Origin: Syntrophomonadaceae bacterium
GTDB taxonomy: Bacteria; Bacillota; Dethiobacteria; PWVN01
DNA length: 9,366 nucleotides
NCBI GenBank assembly: GCA_003561835.1
Contig: PWVN01000096.1
Coordinates: 1 to 9,366 of the forward strand
Direction of reading: 5' to 3'
Part shown: piece by piece, positions 1 through 6,057 of the stretch
Numbering within the stretch: the stretch's first letter is position 1
How the letters are laid out: each line of letters opens with the position of its first letter
Position numbers and translations under genes: made by a program
Notes under the pieces: generated by a model
The model's database searches: none
What the model was told of the DNA's origin: nothing
The model's input: only the letters and a program-made list of their open reading frames with translations

Positions 1-7
1 AGCCACG

Positions 8-33
8 AAAAAACCGGCCCGCGAAGCCGGTTT
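8..33 (-). terminator. Intrinsic terminator of the 58-aa gene
   Basis: An 8-bp perfect stem (AAACCGGC at 11-18 with GCCGGTTT at 26-33) encloses a 7-nt loop. Read on the minus strand, the stem runs straight into six T residues (13 down to 8), the classic rho-independent layout. It begins 18 bases after the stop codon of the small minus-strand gene, so it most likely ends that transcript. Confidence 0.85.
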
Positions 34-50
34 AACAAGACAGACATGGG

Positions 51-227
51 CTAAAGGACCTCCACCACGTAGCGGTAGAGGCAGCCGGGGTCCTCTTCCT
101 GCAGGTCCATCAGGATGAAGGAAAGCTCCTCCCAGCTGGCAGCCAGCCGGCGGGCTTCCCTGTATTCCCCTTGACCGGCGGCTCCCCGGGGGAGTTTCCG
201 GGCCGTGACCAGGAAGCATGTCCCCAT
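51..227 (-). CDS. Small protein of unknown function, 58 aa
   Basis: A short reading frame of 58 residues runs from ATG at 227 to TAG at 51. I do not recognise the family. The protein starts MGTCFLVTARK, has a basic N-terminal half rich in Arg and Ala, and an acidic C-terminal half (SWEELSF, LQEEDPGC) ending in RYVVEVL. It has two cysteines (residues 4 and 48), no clear membrane segment and no clear signal peptide. It is supported as a real gene by a near-perfect Shine-Dalgarno AAGGAGG (241 down to 235), 7 nt before the ATG, and by an intrinsic terminator directly downstream. Upstream lie a stable hairpin and a Spo0A-box heptamer. It appears to be a single-gene transcription unit, divergent from the membrane-protein gene at 430. 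A small cytoplasmic regulatory or accessory protein is possible, but nothing in the sequence fixes a function. Confidence 0.72.
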   Translation of the reverse strand: MGTCFLVTARKLPRGAAGQGEYREARRLAASWEELSFILMDLQEEDPGCLYRYVVEVL

Positions 228-234
228 GAATGAC

Positions 235-241
235 CCTCCTT
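235..241 (-). promoter_or_regulatory. Ribosome binding site that fixes the 58-aa start
   Basis: AAGGAGG on the minus strand, followed after 7 nt by ATG at 227. It is one of the strongest ribosome sites in the window and is the main evidence that the short frame is translated. Confidence 0.8.
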
Positions 242-250
242 AACGGTTGT

Positions 251-271
251 GCAGGGGCCCACAGCCCCTGC
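251..271 (-). promoter_or_regulatory. Leader hairpin upstream of the 58-aa gene
   Basis: A perfect 8-bp inverted repeat (GCAGGGGC at 251-258 with GCCCCTGC at 264-271) has a 5-nt loop. On the minus strand it would form in the 5' leader, ending 9 nt before the Shine-Dalgarno. It lacks a following T-run, so it is not an obvious terminator. It could stabilise the mRNA, modulate access to the ribosome site, or bind a protein; none of these is shown. Confidence 0.45.
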
Positions 272-282
272 TCTAGGATTCC

Positions 283-289
283 TTCGACA
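283..289 (-). promoter_or_regulatory. Perfect Spo0A box (0A-box) heptamer
   Basis: TGTCGAA on the minus strand, in the context TTTGTCGAAGG, matches the core 0A-box bound by the sporulation master regulator Spo0A. It lies 56 bases upstream of the small gene's ATG and about 140 bases upstream of the plus-strand gene's GTG, in their shared intergenic region. A single 7-mer can occur by chance, so the assignment is tentative. I could not find a convincing sigma-factor promoter next to it. Confidence 0.4.
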
Positions 290-351
290 AAGGGGCGGGA
301 AACCCTTGTTTTGAGAGGCAGCAATATCTGGAAGGCCCCCGGAGAAAGTTT

Positions 352-377
352 GGCCGGGCACAGAGGAATACCCGGCC
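352..377. repeat. 7-bp inverted repeat in the divergent intergenic region
   Basis: GGCCGGG (352-358) and CCCGGCC (371-377) are separated by 12 nt. The arms lie 53 bases upstream of the GTG at 430 and could be an operator-like dyad or a 5'-leader stem. No T-run follows on either strand, so it is not a terminator. A TATAAA hexamer at 391-396 follows on the plus strand, but there is no acceptable -35 element at the right distance. Confidence 0.3.
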
Positions 378-429
378 TGGACTGAGAAACTATAAAGGTA
401 GGTTTCACGGGAAAAGAGGAGGGGATGGC

Positions 430-768
430 GTGCTGGTCCTGACGATACTTTTGGCGGCGGCGGCCCTGGCCGGGGCCTGGCACCTCTTCCTGGTGGTCCC
501 CCGCCTGGGGGTGGGCCATCCCGCGGGGTTGCCCTTTCGCCAGGTGCGCAGCAGTGCCGGCACCTGGCGAAAGGGGCACCGCTTTGCCGGGGCCTCCCTC
601 TTCCTCTCCCTCTTCTTTCTGGCGGTACCCCCCTTCATCTGGGGGGCATCCAGGCCCGTCCTGACCTTCCTCCTCCTGGTCTGGGGCCTCGCCCTCCTGC
701 CCCTCCTCGCCCTCAGCGTATATGCCTATACCCTCCTGCTCCTCCTCAAGGAGAAGCAAAGCCCCTAA
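430..768 (+). CDS. Small integral membrane protein of unknown function, 112 aa
   Basis: The only convincing plus-strand gene. GTG at 430 is preceded by a purine-rich AGAGGAGGGG (415-424) 5 nt upstream; the ATG at 425 is out of frame and stops after five codons, so GTG is preferred. Codon third positions are mostly G or C, as in the neighbouring genes, which supports coding. The protein has a hydrophobic N-terminal segment (about residues 2-24), a basic loop of about 30 residues containing RQVRSSAGTWRKGHR, a second hydrophobic stretch (about 55-70) and a long hydrophobic C-terminal region (about 76-106), then a charged tail KEKQSP. That predicts three membrane helices. The loop is encoded by a perfect inverted repeat (532-575). 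I do not recognise the family. Its TAA stop overlaps the stop codon of the convergent symporter gene. Confidence 0.7.
   Translation: MLVLTILLAAAALAGAWHLFLVVPRLGVGHPAGLPFRQVRSSAGTWRKGHRFAGASLFLSLFFLAVPPFIWGASRPVLTFLLLVWGLALLPLLALSVYAYTLLLLLKEKQSP
532..575. repeat. Perfect 16-bp inverted repeat inside a coding sequence
   Basis: CCCTTTCGCCAGGTGC (532-547) and GCACCTGGCGAAAGGG (560-575) are exact reverse complements with a 12-nt loop. The repeat lies wholly within the membrane-protein gene and encodes its central basic loop. Neither strand has a T-run after the stem, so it does not look like an intrinsic terminator. I saw no second copy in the window. Confidence 0.9.
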
Positions 769-2255
769 ATCCCCCAGAACTTGGCAATAATCTCGGGAGA
801 GGGCTTCCGGGTCAGGCGGCTGACGATGACGAAAGCCGCCAGGGAAATGACCAGGGGCAGCACGATGACGTGCAGGCCGAAGGGCCGGGCCCAGCCGTAG
901 GGCCAGATCCAGTCCGTATTGAACCAGATGTAGGTCCCCACCCCCGTGACGATGGAGGCCAGGGCCCCCGGGGCGTTGGCCTCCTTCCAGTAGATGCCCA
1001 GGATCAGGGGCCACAGGAAGGTGGCGATGATGCCCGCGTGGGCATACAGGTTCAGCCAGACCATCAGGTCCGGCGGGTTCAAGGCCCAGAAATAGATGAC
1101 CAGCCCGATGGCCAGGGTGCAGGCGAAGGCGAAGGCCGCCGTCCGCTTGATGGCCGGGTTGATCAGGTTGGCATAGAGGTCGTTGACGATGGCTCCCACC
1201 GCCAGCAGGAGCTGGGAGTCCACCGTGGACATGACGGCGGCCAGGGGCCCCGCCAGGATAAGGCCGGCCACCCAGTTGGGGAAGAGCTGGGTGATCACCG
1301 TGGGCACCACCAGGTCCCCCGAGGCGATCCCCGGCGTCAGGACCCGGCCGAAGACTCCCAGGAGGTGCATACCCAGCAGGAGGACCATGGATACGACGGT
1401 CCCGAAGATGATGCCCCGCTTGAGGCTCCCCGTATCCCGGTAGCTCATAGCCCGGGTGGCCACCTGGGGCATCCCCACCACCCCGAAGCCCACCAGGATC
1501 CAGAAGGAGGTGACCCAGGCCATAGTGGTGAACCCGGGGTTGGGCCCGTAGGGGCTGATTAGGCCCGGGTCGATGGCAGCCAGGGATTGGACCAGGCTCT
1601 CCACGCCCCCGCCGGCGGCCACGGCAGCCAGGATGACGGCGGCGGTGCCCAGGGTCATGACCACGCCCTGGAGGGCATCCGTCAGGGCCACGGCCCGGAA
1701 GCCGCCGATGGTGGTGTAGATGAGGACGCTTATGGCAAAGAAGCGCAGGGCCGTCAGGTAGGGAACGCCGACAGCCCCCTCCAGGAGACGGGCGGCCCCG
1801 ATCCACTGGGCCGTCATGGCGGCGGTGAAGAAAAAGATGATGGCGATGGAGCACAGGACCACCACCAGCTTGCTCTCGTAGCGCTCCTTCAACAGGTCCG
1901 TGATGGTAACGGCATTGATTTTCCGGGAGATGATGGCCAGTTTCTTGCCCACCACCGCCAGGGTGAAGTAGCCCGTGGGCATCTGGCTCATGGCCAGGAA
2001 CACCCAGGCCAGCCCGTGGGTATAGGCGGCACCGGGCCCGCCGATGAAGCTGCCGGCGCTCAGGTAGGTGGCCACCAGGGTCATGGCCAGGACAAACCCG
2101 CCCAGGTTCCGGTCGCCGGTCAAAAATTCCACCAGGAACCCTTTGCCTTCCCGGCTCCGGGCCTGGGACACGTAGCGAAGGCTGTAGAAACCGATGACGT
2201 AGATGATGAGAAAATACCAGATCAGGGGGACGAGGACATCCACTTTTACGCCCAT
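765..2255 (-). CDS. panF: Sodium/pantothenate symporter PanF
   Basis: A 496-residue sodium:solute symporter, close to the roughly 480 residues usual for PanF. It imports pantothenate, the precursor of coenzyme A, with Na+ across the cytoplasmic membrane. The sequence aligns by eye with E. coli PanF over most of its length: the block VLAMTLVATYLSAGSF followed by IGGPGAAY (about residues 55-78), AVTITDLL (115-122), AMTAQWIGAARLLE (146-159) and the SSS-family signature GGFRAV followed by TDALQG (184-197). Many hydrophobic segments fit the 13-helix LeuT-like fold. The ATG at 2255 has GAGGAGG 7 nt upstream (2269 down to 2263). It overlaps the end of yhdT by 10 bp, the same yhdT-panF order as in E. 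coli, which strengthens the substrate call. Its TAG stop overlaps the convergent gene's stop, and no terminator follows. Transport of another carboxylate cannot be excluded from sequence alone. Confidence 0.92.
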   Translation of the reverse strand: MGVKVDVLVPLIWYFLIIYVIGFYSLRYVSQARSREGKGFLVEFLTGDRNLGGFVLAMTLVATYLSAGSFIGGPGAAYTHGLAWVFLAMSQMPTGYFTLAVVGKKLAIISRKINAVTITDLLKERYESKLVVVLCSIAIIFFFTAAMTAQWIGAARLLEGAVGVPYLTALRFFAISVLIYTTIGGFRAVALTDALQGVVMTLGTAAVILAAVAAGGGVESLVQSLAAIDPGLISPYGPNPGFTTMAWVTSFWILVGFGVVGMPQVATRAMSYRDTGSLKRGIIFGTVVSMVLLLGMHLLGVFGRVLTPGIASGDLVVPTVITQLFPNWVAGLILAGPLAAVMSTVDSQLLLAVGAIVNDLYANLINPAIKRTAAFAFACTLAIGLVIYFWALNPPDLMVWLNLYAHAGIIATFLWPLILGIYWKEANAPGALASIVTGVGTYIWFNTDWIWPYGWARPFGLHVIVLPLVISLAAFVIVSRLTRKPSPEIIAKFWGI

Positions 2256-2566
2256 GGCTGCGCCTCCTCTCCCTCAGGGGTTTCCTTCAGGTCTCCCAGG
2301 GGGGTGTCGGCGAAGAAGAACTTCACCATCACCACCGCCAGGAGGGTGAAGAGAAGGGCGCCCACGATACAGCTCATGAAAAACCACAGGGGGAATCCAT
2401 AGACATAGGTGTACTCCGACACGGGCCCGGATCCCAACCCGTAGCCCCACCCCAGCCACCAGAGGAGGTTTACGATACCCAACCCCAGGCCCATCAGGGC
2501 CTCCCGGCTGCACTGCCTGTGACGGGGGTCCTCCTGAAACGTTTCTGTGTGCCTGTCTGTACTCAT
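2246..2566 (-). CDS. yhdT: YhdT family (DUF997) membrane protein
   Basis: A 106-residue protein with two predicted membrane helices (about 26-44 and 58-82), a charged N-terminus and a soluble acidic C-terminal tail. The pattern of basic residues then REAL, a WW pair (residues 36-37), SEYTYVYGFPLWFFMSCIV (50-68) and MVKFFFADTPLGDL is typical of the YhdT/DUF997 family. In E. coli and many Firmicutes this gene sits directly upstream of panF, as here. Its biochemical role is unproven; the constant pairing suggests an accessory subunit or partner of the symporter. ATG at 2566 follows AGGTGG (2580 down to 2575) by 8 nt. The 10-bp overlap with panF suggests translational coupling. The 42 bases separating it from the upstream transglutaminase gene hold no visible terminator or strong promoter. 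Confidence 0.88.
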   Translation of the reverse strand: MSTDRHTETFQEDPRHRQCSREALMGLGLGIVNLLWWLGWGYGLGSGPVSEYTYVYGFPLWFFMSCIVGALLFTLLAVVMVKFFFADTPLGDLKETPEGEEAQPWA

Positions 2567-2608
2567 AGATCAAGCCACCTTTCATTTTTTTGGGAACACC
2601 TGGGCCGC

Positions 2609-4888
2609 TTACCCCTGTAACCGGCTGAAGTATTTCCCCTGGAGCAGTATTTCGCTAAAGGCCCCCCATTTTCCTACTTTATGCAGGTACCTGTCAAAAA
2701 TAAAGCGGTAAAAACCCTCGGCGCCGGCGGCCAAACCGGCAGGGGCCTCCTCCCGGCCGCTGTAGAGGACCAGGTTCATCCCCTCGGAAATCTCGGTGAA
2801 GTTGAAACCCCAGGTGTGAACCCGGTGGATGATCCGCCGGCTGTATTCCCGGGGCGTCTCCCCGGGGCCCTTCCCCTCTCCCAGCCTCTCCAGGAGGGAT
2901 AAGGTCAGGATGTAGTAGCCGGCGGCCCGGCGGGCGGGGGGGAGTTCTCCCAACTCCTTCAGGGCCCGCCGCAGGCGGGCGAAGCGGCCGAGGAGGACGA
3001 GGAGCAAGGCCATGGCTGCCGTCCCCAGGAGGGGTGCCAGGAGGCGCAGGAACAGGGCGCCCCGGGAGCTCTCCCCCGGGACCGGGGGCCGGGGCCCGGG
3101 ATCGTCGGGGGAGGGGCCCACGAAGGGGGGCGCCCCGGGGTCCGGCTCCAGGGGGAAGGTGGTATCGGGAAACCCGTTATCCCCACCGGGAGGCTCCACG
3201 GGCGGTGGGGGCAGGGCATCCGCCGTGGTGTAGGCCGGGGTGGCCTCGAAGGGGAGCCACCCCAGCCCGGGGATGTAGGCCTCCACCCAGGCATGGGCAC
3301 TGGTCCCCGCCACCGGGTAAAAGCGGCCCGAATCCAGTTCCTCCGGCACCTTGAAGCCCTCCACGTAGCGAGTGGGCACCCCCAGGGCCCGGCCCATGAC
3401 GGCCAGGGCGGAGGCGAAGTAGGAGCAGTAACCCTCCTTAAGTTCAAAGAGGAAGTGCTCCACGAAGTCCCGGCCCTCGGGGAGAGGGGGCGTCTCCGTG
3501 GTGTAGCGGTAGGCCGCCCGCAGGTAACCCTCCAGGGCCTTCATCTTTTGATAGTTCCCGGGGTACTCCCCGGCGATTTCTTCAGCCAATCCCGTCACCC
3601 GGGGGGGCAGGTCCGGGGGGAGGGCCAGGTAGGAGGCGAACTCCGGGGAAAGCTCTTCCGGCTCTTCCAGGGCGGCGAAATCCCCCAGGTAGCCGATGAT
3701 GTAGCCCCGCACCCGGTACTCCCTCCCCCGGGAAACCTCTTCGGGCAGGGTGATGTTGCTGTTGGCATCGGCCCTCAGGGGCTGGATTTCGCTGATGTTC
3801 CGAAGGTACCCGGGAGTGAAAACCGTCAGGGTCCGCAGGCGCCGGTGGACGATCCGCAGGTCCACGGCCAGCAGGTAGTCCTTCAGGGCCGGGGAGGGCT
3901 GGGGAAATTCCGCCAGAGCCTCCGGCTCTTTTGTGTTGGTCCAGGTCCTGCCGGCATAGGCATCCTTGACGCTCCCCTTCAGATAGATGCCGCCCCGGCC
4001 CCGGACCTCCAGCAGCAGGGCAGGGTCCTGGAGAAGAGGGCCGCCCAGGCGGGAGGTGGTCTGGAAGCCGGAGGAATAGAGGCTGAAGGCTTCCCCGTCG
4101 CCCCTAACGCCCAACTCCTCACCCCCCCGCAGGTCGTAGAGGAGGGGGAAGGCCTGGGCGATGCGGTCCTGCAGGGCCGGCAGGGGCAGGGGGTCCAGGT
4201 TCTTGGGCAGGAGCAGGGACAGGAAGAGGGCGGTGAAGAGGATGGCAGCGGTGTGACGCATCCAGGAGAGGCGCAGCTCCCCGAGTTTTTCCCCGTCCGG
4301 CTCTACCTCTCCCCTCTTCTTCTTCCAGGTCCCCGGGCCGAAGACATCCCCGGCCTCCTGGAAGCGGAGCCCCGACCAAAAATCTTCCCCTCTCCGGTAG
4401 CCCAGGAGCAGAAACCAGCCCAGCATATAAAAGACGGCCGCCGGGTAGGCCGAATCCACATGCAGGTACCACAGGGGCACGAAGGCCGCCAGGCCCGCTG
4501 CCAGGAGGAGGGGGAGGGAGGGTTTTTGGAGTTTGAAAAAGAGGAGGTACATGAAAAGGGCGGCGGCCAGGAGGATAACCAGGGGCCAGAAGAGGTAGTT
4601 GTCCACCAGGTAGGCTTCAGCCCTTGTATACAGCCGAAGGAGAACATTCGGGGCATAGCGGTGAAGGAGGACAGCGGCCGTCAGCAGGGCGGCGGGGAGG
4701 ACGGCGGCCAGCCAGGGACAGGCATGGATGAGGCTGTAAAAGAGCAGGAAACCCAGGATGAGAAGGGCGCGGGGAAAGAACCCGGGACTGGAATACCCCA
4801 GGCCTTCGAGGAGGGGCGTGGTCAGGCAGAGGCTGAAGGCAAAGGCCAGGCCCAGGTAGAAGCCGCGCTGAAAGCTGCCGCGTCTCAT
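2609..4888 (-). CDS. TgpA-type membrane-anchored transglutaminase-like protein
   Basis: A 759-residue protein with the TgpA architecture. About six or seven hydrophobic helices lie at the N-terminus (roughly 9-27, 37-56, 58-75, 97-118, 123-141, 147-163, 212-228), a DUF3488-like region. An extracytoplasmic part then carries a transglutaminase core with Cys488 in GYCSYFA and His532 in AHAWVEAYIPG. The third triad position is Glu548 (LPFEATPAY) where Asp is classical; Glu here is common in Firmicute relatives. A Pro-rich linker (about 559-605) leads to another membrane helix (about 612-633) and a cytoplasmic helical tail resembling DUF4129. The open frame runs upstream to 5470, but that part is antiparallel-frame shadow of the DUF58 gene; ATG at 4888 is chosen because it overlaps the DUF58 stop as ATGA and starts just before the first helix. 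Likely a hydrolase or cross-linking/peptidase-type enzyme acting outside the membrane; substrate unknown. Confidence 0.88.
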   Translation of the reverse strand: MRRGSFQRGFYLGLAFAFSLCLTTPLLEGLGYSSPGFFPRALLILGFLLFYSLIHACPWLAAVLPAALLTAAVLLHRYAPNVLLRLYTRAEAYLVDNYLFWPLVILLAAALFMYLLFFKLQKPSLPLLLAAGLAAFVPLWYLHVDSAYPAAVFYMLGWFLLLGYRRGEDFWSGLRFQEAGDVFGPGTWKKKRGEVEPDGEKLGELRLSWMRHTAAILFTALFLSLLLPKNLDPLPLPALQDRIAQAFPLLYDLRGGEELGVRGDGEAFSLYSSGFQTTSRLGGPLLQDPALLLEVRGRGGIYLKGSVKDAYAGRTWTNTKEPEALAEFPQPSPALKDYLLAVDLRIVHRRLRTLTVFTPGYLRNISEIQPLRADANSNITLPEEVSRGREYRVRGYIIGYLGDFAALEEPEELSPEFASYLALPPDLPPRVTGLAEEIAGEYPGNYQKMKALEGYLRAAYRYTTETPPLPEGRDFVEHFLFELKEGYCSYFASALAVMGRALGVPTRYVEGFKVPEELDSGRFYPVAGTSAHAWVEAYIPGLGWLPFEATPAYTTADALPPPPVEPPGGDNGFPDTTFPLEPDPGAPPFVGPSPDDPGPRPPVPGESSRGALFLRLLAPLLGTAAMALLLVLLGRFARLRRALKELGELPPARRAAGYYILTLSLLERLGEGKGPGETPREYSRRIIHRVHTWGFNFTEISEGMNLVLYSGREEAPAGLAAGAEGFYRFIFDRYLHKVGKWGAFSEILLQGKYFSRLQG

Positions 4889-6057
4889 GGCTGCCGACCC
4901 CCCGACGCATAGAGAATTTGAACCTGAACCCCCGCTTCCTTCACCCGCTGCAGGATGACCCTCTCCTCCGGGCCCGGTTCCCGGAGGGCCAGGTAAAAGA
5001 GGGCCGGGGAAAACCCCCGCTCCTTTAAATTCAGGTACACCGCGGCCCCGGGAAGGCTCAAGGAAGGAGTTAAGAGGTACAGGGAGCTCCGGGGGGTCAG
5101 GTAATAGCTCCGGCTGTCCACATAGGCGGTGAAATTCCCGTGTTCCCCAGGGCTTAAGGCGATCAAATGGTCCATGATTTCCCGGTAATCCCGAAAATGG
5201 CGGCCCAGCAGCCGGCCCCGGGGCAGGGCCTGGGAGAAAACTTGCAGGAAAATCCCGGCCTTTAAGTTTTCGTGGACAAAGGAGGCGGCGGCCTCCACCG
5301 CCAGGTCCTCCAGGAGGTGGCCCCGGTCGCGGCGGTAGCTCCTCTCCCCCATATCGATAAAGATATTGAGGGCTGCGTCCCCCTTGTGGGCATAATTTTT
5401 GACCACCAGCCGTCCCTGGCGGGCTGTCTGCTTCCAGTGGACCCGTTTGACGCTGTCTCCCTCCTGCCACTCCCGCAAGTCCGCCACCTGGCTGTAGTTT
5501 TCAAACTGCCGCTCCTTAACCGGCAGGTCGCCAAAGTGCTGGCGGGCAGGCGGGGTGACCCCCGGGAAGGGCTTCAAGTGGGGGTATACCTTGATGGTTC
5601 GCCCCTGGGCCAGGGATTTCTCCAGGGTGAAGATGCCGAAAGGGTCCCCCGTCTTCACCCGGAAGGACCCGGTATCATAGATGCCCCGGCGGCTGAAGCG
5701 GACCTCCTCCCGGTAGTGGGCCGTGTCTCCCCCCTCCAGGCTGATGACCCGGTCCCGGGCCCCCGGCAGGGCCGCTCCCGGCAGGCTGACCATCTCCAGG
5801 AAGAGGAAGGCGCCCCCCGGAGGGTTCTGCACCCGGTAGTCCACGGCCAGGGGCTGGCCCACCTGGCCGTACTCCGCCGACACCCGGATGTCCCCGGTGA
5901 GCCTCTTGAGGCCCCGGCTCAGCCTGATGTAGGGGACGAGAAAGACGAAAAGGGTCAGATAAAAAAATATGTAGGGGAATTTTCCCCCGGCCAGCAGGGC
6001 CGTCCCGGCCAGGGCCAGCAGGGCTGCCGGGAACCAGGGGCCTTTATGCCGGGCCAT
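4885..6057 (-). CDS. DUF58 domain protein of the MoxR cluster
   Basis: A 390-residue protein with two adjacent membrane segments near the N-terminus (about 8-24 and 27-45), then a beta-rich region (about 55-165) and the DUF58 domain. The diagnostic block is LREWQEGDSVKRVHWKQTAR followed by GRLVVKNY (about residues 193-222), which fits the family pattern of Arg, Gly-Asp, His-Trp-Lys and Ala-Arg. The family is thought to adopt a von Willebrand A-like fold after this motif; here NIFIDMG would be the corresponding strand, without a full MIDAS motif visible to me. The gene overlaps moxR by 14 bp and the transglutaminase gene by 4 bp (ATGA), so the three proteins are probably made in a fixed ratio and act together. 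Biochemical function is unknown; a bridging role between the ATPase and the transglutaminase is inference from context. Confidence 0.9.
   Translation of the reverse strand: MARHKGPWFPAALLALAGTALLAGGKFPYIFFYLTLFVFLVPYIRLSRGLKRLTGDIRVSAEYGQVGQPLAVDYRVQNPPGGAFLFLEMVSLPGAALPGARDRVISLEGGDTAHYREEVRFSRRGIYDTGSFRVKTGDPFGIFTLEKSLAQGRTIKVYPHLKPFPGVTPPARQHFGDLPVKERQFENYSQVADLREWQEGDSVKRVHWKQTARQGRLVVKNYAHKGDAALNIFIDMGERSYRRDRGHLLEDLAVEAAASFVHENLKAGIFLQVFSQALPRGRLLGRHFRDYREIMDHLIALSPGEHGNFTAYVDSRSYYLTPRSSLYLLTPSLSLPGAAVYLNLKERGFSPALFYLALREPGPEERVILQRVKEAGVQVQILYASGGRQP

Noticed and set aside
391..396. TATAAA as the -10 element for the plus-strand membrane gene
   Set aside because: No acceptable -35 hexamer lies 16-18 bases upstream (the region reads ATACCC), so a promoter cannot be supported here.
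532..575. The 16-bp hairpin as an intrinsic terminator
   Set aside because: No T-run follows the stem on either strand, and it lies inside a well-supported coding sequence.
870..2402. Plus-strand open frames opposite panF and yhdT
   Set aside because: Both are antisense to clear transporter genes and have Gly/Gln/His/Asp-rich shadow compositions.
3293..4912. A 539-codon open frame on the plus strand
   Set aside because: Antisense to the transglutaminase gene, with low-complexity Gly/Gln/Glu composition and no recognisable motif or ribosome site.
4889..5470. A 194-residue N-terminal extension of the transglutaminase gene
   Set aside because: This part overlaps the DUF58 gene in another frame and is Gly/Pro/Arg-rich. 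The ATGA overlap at 4885-4888 and the first membrane helix place the start at 4888.
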